A stretch of DNA of 64,000 nucleotides, taken from the NCBI RefSeq assembly GCF_035552695.1, contig NZ_DASZKT010000093.1:62001-126000 (forward strand). Reading direction: 5' to 3'. Below are positions 24,310 to 33,619 of this stretch, piece after piece. The notes beneath the pieces were generated by a model. That model did not search any database. It worked only from the letters and a program-made list of their open reading frames with translations, and was not told the origin of the DNA. This DNA is from Actinospica sp035552695. GTDB lineage: Bacteria > Actinomycetota > Actinomycetes > Streptomycetales > Catenulisporaceae. The first letter of the stretch is position 1; each line of letters starts with the position of its first letter. Made by a program: the position numbers and the translations under genes.

Positions 24310-25794
24310 TCACGCTCCGCCCAGGGCCGCCTCGACGACGGTGAACGACCGCGCGGGAAGGGTGAACGTGAGCGTGGATCCCTTCGCCGGCGCCTGTTCG
24401 CCGTGCAGCCGGGCCGGCTCGACGTCGGGAAGTTCGCGGGCTGATGAGGCGTCCGCCTGCGTGACGACGGTGACATCCGCATCCGCCGCGAACGTGCGAT
24501 CGCGCAGCACGACCTGGATCTCCCGCGCCTCGTTCGGATCCCGGTTGACCAAGGTCAACGCGATCCGGTCGCCGTTCGCGGAGACCGTCGCCGCGGCGTC
24601 CACGAGGCTGAACGGCCCGAGATCCTCGACGCGGTGCCCCCAGCGGCTCTTCGGCGCGCCCGGCTCCAGCGGACTGACGGTCGGACCGTCCACGTGCACG
24701 TCCACGGCGTAGTCCAGGGCCGCCTGCGCGTGCAGCAGCACCGGATAGTAGATCGGCTGCACGGCCACCTCGTCCGGCGTCGTGACGATCGGCGCGATCG
24801 CGTTGACCATCTGCGCGAGATTCGCCATCGCGACCCAGTCGCAGTTCCGCACGAAGATGTTCAGATACGTGCCCACGGCCAGCGCGTCCGAGAAGTCGTA
24901 GCGCTCCTCGAGGGCCCCGTCCTCGGTGCGGAACCAGACGTTCCACTCGTCATACGCGATGCGCGGGATCCGCTCCAGCCTCCGCGCATACGCCGCGCGC
25001 TCGATCAGGCCACTGGCGCAGCGGATCGCACGCTCGGCCTGATGCGGCTGGAGAACGTTCGTCCAATAGTCGTCGGAGCCCGTGTAGATGTGCAGCGAGT
25101 GCAGGTCCACGTGCTCCGCGAGACCGTCGATGACGACCCGGTCCCAGTCGTCCCAGCCGCTCATGCCGCAGCTCACGAGCTTGACGTCCGGATCGAGCAT
25201 GCGGATCGCGCGGGCCCAGCGGGTGGCCTCGGCGACGTACTCCTCGGGCGAGAGGGCGCCGACCTGCCAGTCCCCGTACATCTCGTTGCCGAGCCCCCAG
25301 TACGTGACGCCGTACGGTTCCGGATGCCCGTTGGCCGCACGCTGCTTGACCCAGTGCGTGCGCCGCTCCTCGTTGCAGTACTCGACCCAGGCGAGCGCCT
25401 CCTCGAGCGTGCCGGTGCCCATGTTCAGGCAGATGTACGGATCCGTGCCGGCCGCGGCGCAGTAGCGCAGGAACTCGTCGGTGCCGAACCGGTTCGTGTC
25501 CACACCGCCCCACGCCAGCTCCGGGCGAGTCGGCCGAGCGTCCTTGGGCCCGATGCCGTCCGTCCAGTGGTAGTTGCTCGCGAAGTTGCCGCCCGGCCAG
25601 CGCAGCACGCCCATCCGCAGGCCGCGCAGCAGGTCGAGCACGTCGGTGCGAAAGCCCTCGTCGTCCGCCAGCGGCGAGCCCTCGTCGTACAGGCCGCCGT
25701 AGACGCAGCGCCCGAGGTGCTCGACGAAGCCGCCGAACACGTTCCGGTCAAGCCGGCCGACGCGCCGCGCCGGATCCACCGCGATGCGGGTCAC
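24310..25794 (-). CDS. GH51 alpha-L-arabinofuranosidase
   Basis: A 494-residue GH51 enzyme of normal length that releases arabinose from arabinan or arabinoxylan oligosaccharides. The acid/base Glu171 is in WGLGNEMYGDW and the nucleophile Glu283 in AYDEWNVWF. There is no signal peptide, so it acts in the cytoplasm on imported oligosaccharides. GTG 25794 is chosen: AGG lies 7-9 bases upstream, and the larger open frame (to 26763) is a shadow of the protease gene. Two palindromic sites directly upstream suggest sugar-responsive LacI control. Confidence 0.93.
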   Translation of the reverse strand: MTRIAVDPARRVGRLDRNVFGGFVEHLGRCVYGGLYDEGSPLADDEGFRTDVLDLLRGLRMGVLRWPGGNFASNYHWTDGIGPKDARPTRPELAWGGVDTNRFGTDEFLRYCAAAGTDPYICLNMGTGTLEEALAWVEYCNEERRTHWVKQRAANGHPEPYGVTYWGLGNEMYGDWQVGALSPEEYVAEATRWARAIRMLDPDVKLVSCGMSGWDDWDRVVIDGLAEHVDLHSLHIYTGSDDYWTNVLQPHQAERAIRCASGLIERAAYARRLERIPRIAYDEWNVWFRTEDGALEERYDFSDALAVGTYLNIFVRNCDWVAMANLAQMVNAIAPIVTTPDEVAVQPIYYPVLLHAQAALDYAVDVHVDGPTVSPLEPGAPKSRWGHRVEDLGPFSLVDAAATVSANGDRIALTLVNRDPNEAREIQVVLRDRTFAADADVTVVTQADASSARELPDVEPARLHGEQAPAKGSTLTFTLPARSFTVVEAALGGA

Positions 25795-25815
25795 TCCTGG
25801 ACCTCCGTACGTCGG

Positions 25816-25846
25816 CGAGGGCGCCCTCGTGATCGAGAGCGCCCTC
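25816..25846. promoter_or_regulatory. Two candidate LacI-type operators before arabinofuranosidase
   Basis: CGAGGGCGCCCTCG (25816-25829) is a perfect 14-bp palindrome. GAGAGCGCCCTC (25835-25846) differs by one base from the iterated palindrome GAGAGCGCTCTC. Centre-CpG/GC dyads of this type are used by actinobacterial LacI repressors such as CebR. A possible -10 TAGGTT lies at 25855-25850. Confidence 0.55.
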
Positions 25847-25862
25847 CCTAACCTAGAACGAC

Positions 25863-27233
25863 TCAGAACGCTCCGGTGCCGTTCGGCGTGCCGAGTCCGG
25901 TGGGACCGTCGTAGCCGGTCTCGGCGGTGCACAGGTACGCGGGGGAGCAGGTGCTGGTCGAGCCGGAGGTCACGTCGTTGAGGGCGGACCTGTGGCTGTA
26001 CGGGTACGAGCCGTTGCCGATCCCGGACGTGTTGCCGGCCAGGGCGTAGACGGAGGCGATGATCGGGGACGCGGCGCTGGTGCCGCCGACCTGGACCCAG
26101 CCGTCGGCGCCGGTGGCGAGGCCGAGGGAGATGAGCAGGTCGCACCACGAGCTGCTGCCGCAACTGTTGGCGGTGTCGTAGACGGCGACGCCGGTGGCCG
26201 GGTCGGCGACCGCGGAGACGTCGGCGACGATGCGCTTGCCGCAGCCCGCGGGCAGGCTGAGGTTCGTCTGCCAGGACGGCTGCGACTCGTAGGCGGAGCA
26301 GCCGGAGCCGGTGCCCTCGGTCGACGAGGTGGACCACACCGACTCGGTCCAGCCACGCGAGTTCGAGGCCTTGCTCAGACTGGTGCCGCCGACCGCGGTG
26401 ACGTACGGCGAGGCGGCGGGCCAGATGACGCCGTAGCCGCTGTCGCCGGAGCTCGCCGTGATCGCGATCCCGGTGTGGTGGAACGCCGCGTCGTCGGTGG
26501 TCTCGCTGGAAGACTCGGTGCCGCCCCAGCTGTTCGAGATCGCGACCACGCCGCTGCCGGCCGCGGCCGTGTTCTCGGCCGTGTCGAGGTCGGCCTCGGT
26601 CGCGGAACTGGCCTCGACCAGCAGGATGTGGCAGCCGGGGCAGATGGCCGAGACCATGTCGAGGTCCAGGGACTCCTCCTCGGACCAGCCGTAGTCCGTC
26701 GAGGGCAGCGAGCCGGTGCCCGTCTCGCTCTCCTGCTTGAAGCAGCCGCTCGCGGCGGTGCACGCCGGCAGGCCGTACGCGCTCCGGTAAGTGGCCAGGT
26801 CAGCCGCGGCGTTCGGGTCGTTGAACGCGTCGACGACGGCGACGGTCTCGCTCGAGCTGCCGGTCGCGGTCAGGTTGTACGCGGACCGCAGCTGGGAGGG
26901 GATGTAGCCGACTGTGGTGGAGCTGCCGGTCGTCTCGGACCGGGCGTTCGCCGACGCGCGGCTGCTGTGCTTCGTCGTGTAGCCGAGGCAGTGCATCACG
27001 CCGGGCGAGGTGGAGACGTTGCAGCCGAAGGGCGTCGGCCCGGTGGAGCCGGTGGCCGCCTCGGCGGGCGCGGCCAGACCGACTCCCAGCCCGAGCAGCG
27101 CGAGGGAGAGCGCTGCGACGCCGGCGATCAGACGGCGCGACACGGAGCGCGAGGTGGATCGTGGCATGGCTCGCGACGTGGATCGCGAGGCGGGTATCGC
27201 CTTCTGACGGATCGTCAATCGTGTGGGCAGCAT
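25863..27233 (-). CDS. Secreted S53 (sedolisin-type) peptidase
   Basis: A 456-residue exported serine-carboxyl peptidase. A long arginine-rich n-region and hydrophobic stretch end near AAPAEA (residue 59). The catalytic acidic pair lies in WSEEESLDLDM (Glu186/187 with Asp190 or 192), the oxyanion Asp264 in SSGDSGYG, and the nucleophile Ser386 in GGTSAASP. The large propeptide of classical sedolisins is missing, as in many actinobacterial members. The ATG at 27233 has GGAG 5 bases upstream. It is on the same strand as the arabinofuranosidase but separated by operators. Confidence 0.85.
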   Translation of the reverse strand: MLPTRLTIRQKAIPASRSTSRAMPRSTSRSVSRRLIAGVAALSLALLGLGVGLAAPAEAATGSTGPTPFGCNVSTSPGVMHCLGYTTKHSSRASANARSETTGSSTTVGYIPSQLRSAYNLTATGSSSETVAVVDAFNDPNAAADLATYRSAYGLPACTAASGCFKQESETGTGSLPSTDYGWSEEESLDLDMVSAICPGCHILLVEASSATEADLDTAENTAAAGSGVVAISNSWGGTESSSETTDDAAFHHTGIAITASSGDSGYGVIWPAASPYVTAVGGTSLSKASNSRGWTESVWSTSSTEGTGSGCSAYESQPSWQTNLSLPAGCGKRIVADVSAVADPATGVAVYDTANSCGSSSWCDLLISLGLATGADGWVQVGGTSAASPIIASVYALAGNTSGIGNGSYPYSHRSALNDVTSGSTSTCSPAYLCTAETGYDGPTGLGTPNGTGAF

Positions 27234-27507
27234 TCATTCTCCGTTGCGGATCCGGGCGTCAGAGCACTGCGACGGCGGGCTCGGACGCGGGGGTGGGTGG
27301 GTGGCGGGTCGCGGCGGCGTGCGAGCCCTGATTCGCGACGCCGATCCGTTGGCAGCGTCGATCCACTCGCCTGCCACGTCAAGCCCCCGTTTCACAACGG
27401 TTCACTCGGCGGACAAATCGCCCGCGCGTCGGGCATGACAAGGCTCGGATGCGGAGAGATATTTGACACCGAAGCGTCTTCATCCGCCGACCCCCTGGAG
27501 CCCCTGC

Positions 27508-29073
27508 ATGTCCGCGACCTCCGCGCCACCGGGCACCGCCGCGTCGAGCAAGGGGCTGAAGGCGAACGCCCTCGGCCTGACCTCGAGCATCGTCATCGCC
27601 ACCGCCTCGGTGGCGCCCGCGTACAGCCTGGCCGCCTCGCTCGGCCTGGTCGTCGGGCAGGTCGGGGCGCAGGCGCCGGTCATCATGCTGCTGGCGTTCG
27701 TGCCGATGCTCTTCATCGCCTTCGGCTACCAGGGCCTGAACGAGATCGACCCGGACTGCGGCACGACATTCACCTGGGGCGCGCGCGTCTTCGGGCCGAA
27801 GACGGGCTGGCTCGGCGGCTGGGCGATCATCGTGGCCGACGTGATCGTGATGGCGAACCTGGCGCAGATCGCCGGGCAGTACGGCTTCCAGCTGGTCGGC
27901 GCGTACGGGCTGGCGGCGAGCACCGGCTGGACCGAGGTCGCCGGCGTCGTCTGGATCGCGCTGATGACCCTGATCTGCTATGTCGGCATCGAACTCTCGG
28001 CCAGGATCCAGGTCGCGCTCCTGTCGATCGAGCTCGTCATGCTGGCGGTGCTCTCCATCACCGCGCTGACCAAGGTCTACTCCGGGCACGGCGTCTCCGG
28101 CTCGATGCACGTCTCGGCATCCTGGTTCAACCCCTTCAACATCAGTTCGTTCTCCGCGCTGACGCTCGGCCTGCTCACCGCGATCTTCATCTACTGGGGC
28201 TGGGACACGGCGGTCTCGGTGAACGAGGAGACGAAGGACCGCTCGAAGACCCCGGGTCGCGCAGCCGTCCTGTCCACGGTCCTGCTGCTGGTGACATACG
28301 GCCTGGTCACGGTGTCCGCGCAGGCCTTCGCGGGGGTCGGTACCACCGGCTCGGGGCTGGCCAATACCGACAACTCCGGCGACGTGCTGTCCGGCCTCGG
28401 CAGCGCGGTCTTCGGCAGCGTCGGCTTCGGCCACTTCCTCAGCAAGCTGCTCGTGCTGATGGTGCTCAGTTCCGCGTCCGCGTCGACGCAGACCACGATC
28501 ATGCCCACCGCGCGCACGGCGCTGTCCATGGCCGACCACCGCGGCATCCCGTCCGCCTTCGCCCGGATCCACCCGCGCTTCCGCACCCCGACCTGGTCAA
28601 CCGTCGGCATGGGTCTCGCGTCGATCGCCTTCTACGTGCTGCTGACGAAGATCAGCAGCAACGTGCTGGCCGACTCGATCTCCTCGCTCGGCCTGGCCAT
28701 CGCGTTCTACTACGGGTTGACCGGCCTGGCGTGCGCCTGGCACTTCGCCCCGAGGGCTTTCCGCGGCGGCGGGCCGCGTACGCTCTGGCTGCGCTTCCTC
28801 CTGCCGCTGCTCGGCGCGCTGATCCTGTTCACGTTCTTCGCCTACGGCGCGTACCAGTTCTGGAACCCGAGCTACGGCTTCACGCAGTGGCACATGCCCT
28901 TCTCGCCGCACTGGCACATCGGCGGCGTCTTCCTCACCGGAGTCGGCTCGCTCGTCCTGGGCATCCCCTTGATGTATATGTATCGCGCCGTGCGTCCGCA
29001 GTATTTCCGCGGCGAGGTCATCCGCCGCGGCGCCTGGCCGCAGCAGACCGAGGCCGCTGAACAGGAGAAATGA
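27508..29073 (+). CDS. APC-superfamily permease
   Basis: A 521-residue, about 12-segment amino acid/amine transporter. TM1 reads SIVIATASVAPAYSLAASLG, the post-TM6 loop IYWGWDTAVSVNEETKDRSKTPGRA, both standard APC features. The start at 27508 has GGAG 7 bases upstream. It is similar in type to the transporter at 7.1 kb. No enzyme partner is adjacent, so the substrate is not evident. The 270 bp upstream region shared with the divergent protease contains no recognised operator. Confidence 0.9.
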   Translation: MSATSAPPGTAASSKGLKANALGLTSSIVIATASVAPAYSLAASLGLVVGQVGAQAPVIMLLAFVPMLFIAFGYQGLNEIDPDCGTTFTWGARVFGPKTGWLGGWAIIVADVIVMANLAQIAGQYGFQLVGAYGLAASTGWTEVAGVVWIALMTLICYVGIELSARIQVALLSIELVMLAVLSITALTKVYSGHGVSGSMHVSASWFNPFNISSFSALTLGLLTAIFIYWGWDTAVSVNEETKDRSKTPGRAAVLSTVLLLVTYGLVTVSAQAFAGVGTTGSGLANTDNSGDVLSGLGSAVFGSVGFGHFLSKLLVLMVLSSASASTQTTIMPTARTALSMADHRGIPSAFARIHPRFRTPTWSTVGMGLASIAFYVLLTKISSNVLADSISSLGLAIAFYYGLTGLACAWHFAPRAFRGGGPRTLWLRFLLPLLGALILFTFFAYGAYQFWNPSYGFTQWHMPFSPHWHIGGVFLTGVGSLVLGIPLMYMYRAVRPQYFRGEVIRRGAWPQQTEAAEQEK

Positions 29074-29234
29074 TCAGCGCGGACTAAGCCGCGCTTAATC
29101 CTGATGCCTTGACAGTCGCACTGGTCTAGTCCATTCTCGCCGTGAAGGATCCTTCGCACCTGGCGGCGTCGTGCCGTGTGCTCCTCCGCGCACGGTCGTC
29201 GTCGCGTCCCATCCATCCCGAAGGAGCAGATGGA

Positions 29235-30512
29235 GTGCGCAAAGTCAGTGGTATACATGTGCGCGTACCGAGGGTCGCGATGGCCGCCGCGGCCGCGGCG
29301 AGCCTCGTCGCGGGCGGCGTGCTGGTCGCCACGGTCGGCAGCGGAGCGGCGCAGGCCGCCACGACCGCGCTGGGCAGCAACTGGTACGCGTCGGCCCCCT
29401 ACGACATGCCGCTGGACAACAATCCGCCGGACCTGACCCAGGTCATGGCCGCGACCGGCGAGAAGGCCTACGTGCTGGCGTTCGTGCTGGCTCAGAACAA
29501 CAGCACCTGCGCCCCCGCGTTCGACGGCGGCTCCTCGGCGGTCTCCTCCGGCGACTCGGTGGCCTCTCAGATCAACGCCCTGCGATCGGCCGGCGGCGAC
29601 GTCGCCGTCTCCTTCGGCGGCTACGGCGGCACCAAGCTCGGCCAGGTCTGCGGCAGCGCCTCGGCGACGGCGGCCGCGGAGCAGCAGGTCGTCACCGCGT
29701 ACGGGCTGCACGCGATCGACCTGGACCTGGAAGAGCCCGAATACGAGAACTCGACGGCCATCGCCAACGAACTCGGCGCCGCGCAGATCATCCAGAAGAA
29801 CAACCCGGGCATCTACATCTCAGTGACGATCCCGGGCACCACCGCCGGCACCGGCTGGTTCGGCACGCAGCTGCTGGACGAGGCCAAGACCCTCGGCTTC
29901 ACCCCGAACAGCTTCACCATCATGCCCTTCGACGGCGGCTTCAGCGGCGCCTCCTCGCAGATCTCCGCGCTGCAGGCCTTCAACGGCATCCTGACGTCCA
30001 CGTTCGGCTGGAGCTCGGCCACCGCGTACGCCCACGAGGGCATCTCCTCGATGAACGGACGCACCGACTCGGCGGAGTACTTCTACCAGACCGACTTCCA
30101 GTCCGTGCTGAGCTGGGCGGAGAGCAACGGCCTGGGCCGCTACTCGTTCTGGTCGGTGAACCGGGACCGCGAGTGCAACCCGCCGAACAACAACGGAACG
30201 CTCTCCGGCAGCTGCTCGAGCGTCACCCAGAACAGCTGGGACTTCACCAAGTACGACGCCGAATTCGCCGGCGCCACCCCGCCGGTGACCACGCCGCCGA
30301 CCACGTCGAGCCCGTCGGCCTCCCCGACCTCGACGTCGGGCACCGGCAGTAGCGGCGGCGGCACGTGCGCGGCCGCGTGGAGCTCCTCGTCGTCCTACTC
30401 GAGCGGCGCCGAGGTCTCGTACAACGGCCACAACTGGACGGCCAACCAGTGGAACTACAACGAGGTTCCGGGCGGCTCGTCGGGCGCCTGGAACGACGAC
30501 GGCGCCTGCTAG
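29235..30512 (+). CDS. Secreted GH18 chitinase-like protein with C-terminal CBM5/12
   Basis: A 425-residue secreted protein. Signal peptide to about residue 40 (ends GSGAAQAA); GH18-type barrel with the catalytic DxDxE as Asp162-Leu-Asp164-Leu-Glu166; a Thr/Pro/Ser linker (about 345-375); and a C-terminal chitin-binding CBM5/12 module rich in Trp (AWSSSSSYSSGAEVSYNG, NHWTANQWNYNE-like). It probably hydrolyses or binds chitin outside the cell. GTG 29235 has AAGGAG 8 bases upstream; an earlier in-frame start at 29142 would give a non-standard leader. Confidence 0.9.
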   Translation: MRKVSGIHVRVPRVAMAAAAAASLVAGGVLVATVGSGAAQAATTALGSNWYASAPYDMPLDNNPPDLTQVMAATGEKAYVLAFVLAQNNSTCAPAFDGGSSAVSSGDSVASQINALRSAGGDVAVSFGGYGGTKLGQVCGSASATAAAEQQVVTAYGLHAIDLDLEEPEYENSTAIANELGAAQIIQKNNPGIYISVTIPGTTAGTGWFGTQLLDEAKTLGFTPNSFTIMPFDGGFSGASSQISALQAFNGILTSTFGWSSATAYAHEGISSMNGRTDSAEYFYQTDFQSVLSWAESNGLGRYSFWSVNRDRECNPPNNNGTLSGSCSSVTQNSWDFTKYDAEFAGATPPVTTPPTTSSPSASPTSTSGTGSSGGGTCAAAWSSSSSYSSGAEVSYNGHNWTANQWNYNEVPGGSSGAWNDDGAC

Positions 30513-30539
30513 CAGGAGCCTGATACTCCCGCCACAGCC

Positions 30540-30585
30540 TCCGTGGCCCGGCACCGCTTCCGCCAAAGCGATGCCGGGCCACGGA
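30540..30585. terminator. Strong bidirectional terminator hairpin
   Basis: TCCGTGGCCCGGCA (30540-30553) and TGCCGGGCCACGGA (30572-30585) form a perfect 14-bp stem, with an inner CGCTT/AAGCG stem in the loop. It lies between the convergent chitinase and flavin-dependent enzyme genes. Confidence 0.88.
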
Positions 30586-30615
30586 CATGTGCCGGAAGTA
30601 GCTGTCGTACGGTGC

Positions 30616-31587
30616 CTATTCGGCCGGCGCCTTGACCAGTTCCACGGTCCGGATCCGCTCCGTCCGCCGCGGGGAGCCGGGCGCGAGCATCAGCTCGTCG
30701 GCACCGGTCTTCTCCGCCAGCTGCTCCAGGAACGTCTGGGCCTGCTCGGGAGTGCCGACGGCGGTATAGCGCATCATGTCCTTGACATGCTCGCCGGAGG
30801 GCGTGCCGAGCACCACGTCGATCTCGGCGTCGCTGAGCTCACGCGCGGGGGTGAGGAAGCGGCGGGCGCGCCAGCGGAGGGCGGCCTGCTGCTGGATGCG
30901 GGCCTCCTCCTCGTCGTCCGCCGCGATGACGTTGGCGGCGACGATGAGGTACGGCTCCGGGTTCGTCTCGGAGGGGCGGTACTCGGAGCGGTACGTCTGA
31001 ATGGCCGCGAACAGCGCCGACGGGGCGAAGTGCGAGGCGAAGGCATACGGCAGGCTCAGGGCCGCGGCGAGCTGGGCGCCGAACAGCGACGAGCCGAGGA
31101 TGTAGAGCGGCACGTTCGAGCCGTCGCCCGGGGTCGCGCGCACGCCGGGGATCCGCGTCTCGCCGGTGAGGTAGCCCTGAAGCTCCAACACGTCCTGCGG
31201 GAACGTGTCGGCCGAGGACGGGCTGCGCCGCAGGGCTCGCATCGTGGCCTGGTCGGAGCCGGGCGCGCGGCCGAGACCGAGGTCGATGCGGTTCGGGTGC
31301 AGCGCGGCGAGCGTGCCGAACTGCTCGGCGATCACCAGCGGCGCGTGGTTCGGCAGCATCACGCCGCCCGCGCCCAGCCGGATCCGCTCGGTGTTCGCGG
31401 CGACGTGCGCGATGACCACGCTGGTCGCGGCGGACGCGATCGCCGACATGTTGTGGTGCTCGGCGTACCACACGCGGTGATAGCCGGAGCTTTCCGCTGC
31501 GCGGGCGAGCGGGACTGCGCCGTGCAGCGCATCGGACGGGTGCTCGCCGGGACCCACGGCGGCGACATCGAGCAGGGAATACCTCAC
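30616..31587 (-). CDS. LLM-class flavin-dependent oxidoreductase
   Basis: A 323-residue luciferase-like TIM-barrel protein of the MsnO8 group. It starts RYSLLDVAAVGPGEHPSDAL, with the family patterns GYHRVWYAEHHNMSAIASAA, RLGAGGVMLPNHAPLVIAEQ and RIDLGLGRAPGSD. Members use FMN or F420; the cofactor cannot be chosen from sequence alone. The start is a GTG at 31587. It is divergent from mug by 52 bp. Confidence 0.9.
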   Translation of the reverse strand: MRYSLLDVAAVGPGEHPSDALHGAVPLARAAESSGYHRVWYAEHHNMSAIASAATSVVIAHVAANTERIRLGAGGVMLPNHAPLVIAEQFGTLAALHPNRIDLGLGRAPGSDQATMRALRRSPSSADTFPQDVLELQGYLTGETRIPGVRATPGDGSNVPLYILGSSLFGAQLAAALSLPYAFASHFAPSALFAAIQTYRSEYRPSETNPEPYLIVAANVIAADDEEEARIQQQAALRWRARRFLTPARELSDAEIDVVLGTPSGEHVKDMMRYTAVGTPEQAQTFLEQLAEKTGADELMLAPGSPRRTERIRTVELVKAPAE

Positions 31588-31639
31588 GTGCGCAGCAACG
31601 CCGAAAGATCAAGGCGTATTCCGGGGGGAGAATGGGCGC

Positions 31640-32227
31640 GTGACAGCCAAGCCGTCAGCCGCCGTCCGCCGCCCCACCGCCGCCGAGCTCGAGGCCGCGC
31701 GGGACCTCGTCATCCCGGACGTCATCGCGCCCGATCTCAGGGTTCTGTTCTGCGGCATCAACCCGGGGCTCTGGTCCGGTGCGGTGGGCAAGCACTTCGC
31801 GCGGCCCGGGAACCGCTTCTGGCCCGCGCTGCACGCCTCCGGGTTCACGCCCGAGCTGCTCACGCCGGACCGCCAGGACGAACTGCTCGGGCTCGGCCTC
31901 GGCATCAGCAACGTCGTCGATCGCACGACGGCACGGGCCGACGAGCTGTCGCCCGACGAATACCGCGAGGGCGCGCGCGTGCTCACCGAGAAGGCCGCGA
32001 ACCATCGCCCCGCCTGGATCGCGATCGTCGGCATCACCGCGTACCGCACCGCCTTCGGCCGCCCCGCCGCGAAGATCGGCCCGCAGCACGAGCGCATCGC
32101 CGACAGCCGGGTCTGGGTTCTGCCCAACCCCAGCGGCCTGAACGCGCACTGGTCCGCCAAGGCGCTCGCGGAGGAGTTCGCACGCTTCCGCGAAGCCGCC
32201 GAGGCGGACCAGCCGGTCAGTGAGTAA
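31640..32227 (+). CDS. mug: G/U mismatch-specific uracil-DNA glycosylase
   Basis: A 195-residue Mug/TDG-family glycosylase that removes uracil and ethenocytosine opposite guanine. The active-site motif is FCGINPGLWSG, the second motif NPSGLNAHW near the C-terminus. The GTG at 31640 has a GGGGGGAG stretch 8 bases upstream. It is convergent with the VOC gene with 5 bp between them. Confidence 0.94.
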   Translation: MTAKPSAAVRRPTAAELEAARDLVIPDVIAPDLRVLFCGINPGLWSGAVGKHFARPGNRFWPALHASGFTPELLTPDRQDELLGLGLGISNVVDRTTARADELSPDEYREGARVLTEKAANHRPAWIAIVGITAYRTAFGRPAAKIGPQHERIADSRVWVLPNPSGLNAHWSAKALAEEFARFREAAEADQPVSE

Positions 32228-32232
32228 GGGAT

Positions 32233-33018
32233 CTACTCCATCGGCTTCGGCTTGAGCAGGCAGAAGACCGCACCCCATGGGTCGGCGACCACGGCGTATC
32301 GGCCGTACGGCGCCTCCGCCGGCTCCATCGGGATCGTCCCGCCGAGGCTCTTCGCCTTCGCCACGGTCGCGTCCGGGTCGTCCACCGCGAACCAGGCCAT
32401 CCAGTGCGCCGGCACGTGCGCCGGGAACTCGTCACCCATGTTCTGCATGCCGCCGATGGTCTTGCCGGACACGTTGACGGCGAAGTAGTCCCCCATGCCC
32501 TCCATCGGCTGCACGTCGATGTCGAACGCGGACCGGTAGAAGGCGGAGGCTCCCGGCACGTCGCGGGTGTTGCACTCGCTCCAGATCAGCGAGGCCGGCT
32601 CGTTCACCACGACGGCGCCGAAGAAGTCCTTGTTCTGCCAGTACCCGAACACTGCTCCGGTCGGGTCGGCCGCGACGCCCATCCGGCCCGCGTCGCCCAC
32701 GTCCATCGGCGGGAACAGCAGCGTGCCCCCGGCCTCGCCGATCCGCCGAGCGGACTCGTCGGCGTCGTTGCTCGCCAGGTAGGTGGTCCAGACGTGCGGC
32801 GGGGCCGGCATGCCCTCGGACTCCATCGCCGGGCCGATCCCGGCGACCGGCTTGTCCCGGACGGTCATCATCGCGTAGCCGCCGAACTCCTCCGGCCCGC
32901 GCTCACCGCCCCAGCCGAACAGCCCCTTGTAGAAATCCATGGCCGCCTTCTGGTCCTGGGCCATCAAGTCCACCCAGCACGGCGTGCCCTGCGCATATGG
33001 TCGGTCGACTTCACTCAT
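32233..33018 (-). CDS. VOC-family protein with two glyoxalase-like domains
   Basis: A 261-residue protein made of two vicinal oxygen chelate modules of about 125 residues each. Both halves contain the WxDL/YxxLFGW and ATVxDPTGAVFxxWQ-type repeats (GTPCWVDLMAQD, AADPTGAVFGYWQ; IWSECNTRDVPGASAFY, VADPWGAVFCLLKP). Such proteins occur as hydroxylase-like or resistance proteins in Streptomyces. ATG 33018 has GGAGGAG 8 bases upstream. Substrate unknown. Confidence 0.9.
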   Translation of the reverse strand: MSEVDRPYAQGTPCWVDLMAQDQKAAMDFYKGLFGWGGERGPEEFGGYAMMTVRDKPVAGIGPAMESEGMPAPPHVWTTYLASNDADESARRIGEAGGTLLFPPMDVGDAGRMGVAADPTGAVFGYWQNKDFFGAVVVNEPASLIWSECNTRDVPGASAFYRSAFDIDVQPMEGMGDYFAVNVSGKTIGGMQNMGDEFPAHVPAHWMAWFAVDDPDATVAKAKSLGGTIPMEPAEAPYGRYAVVADPWGAVFCLLKPKPME

Positions 33019-33118
33019 GTCTTCACACTCCTCCGGGGTCCCGGCCTACGCAACCGTACGGCGACGGTGTGTGTGCGACATTCGGGTGAGCCGCCGGGTG
33101 AACATTAGGCTGTACGGC

Positions 33119-33607
33119 ATGATCAGACCCGCGCAGCCCGAGGACGTCGTCGAGATCCACGCCATGGTGCGCGAACTCGCCGAGTACGAGAAGGCCCTGG
33201 ACGAGGCCAAAGCCACCCCGCGGCAGTTGCACGACGCGCTGTTCGGCGAGAGTCCGAAGGTCTTCGCGCACATCGCCGAGGATGACGCCGGCGACGTCGT
33301 CGGCTTCGCCCTCTGGTTCCTCAACTACTCGACCTGGACCGGCGCGCACGGCATCTATCTCGAGGACCTTTATGTACGGCCCTCGGCGCGCGGTTCCGGC
33401 CACGGCAAGGCGCTACTCGCCCAGCTCGCCCGCATCTGCGTCGAGCGCGGATACACCCGGCTCGAATGGTCGGTCCTCGACTGGAACGCGCCGGCCATCG
33501 CCGTCTACCGCTCGCAGGGCGCCGTGCCGATGGACGAATGGACCGTCAACCGGCTCACCGGCGACGCGCTGCGGGCGATGGCCGGGCGGACGGAGACCGG
33601 GGGATAG
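33119..33607 (+). CDS. GNAT acetyltransferase (SSAT/diamine type)
   Basis: A 162-residue GNAT enzyme similar to spermidine/thialysine acetyltransferases. Characteristic segments are IRPAQPEDVVEIHAMVRELAEYEKA, FALWFLNYSTWTGAHGIYLEDLYV and the acetyl-CoA loop RPSARGSGHGKALLA. The start at 33119 has no strong Shine-Dalgarno; TAGGCT a few bases upstream could be a -10 element of a leaderless transcript. The 3' end is 12 bp from HelD on the other strand. Confidence 0.9.
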   Translation: MIRPAQPEDVVEIHAMVRELAEYEKALDEAKATPRQLHDALFGESPKVFAHIAEDDAGDVVGFALWFLNYSTWTGAHGIYLEDLYVRPSARGSGHGKALLAQLARICVERGYTRLEWSVLDWNAPAIAVYRSQGAVPMDEWTVNRLTGDALRAMAGRTETGG

Positions 33608-33619
33608 GCAGGGCGCTGA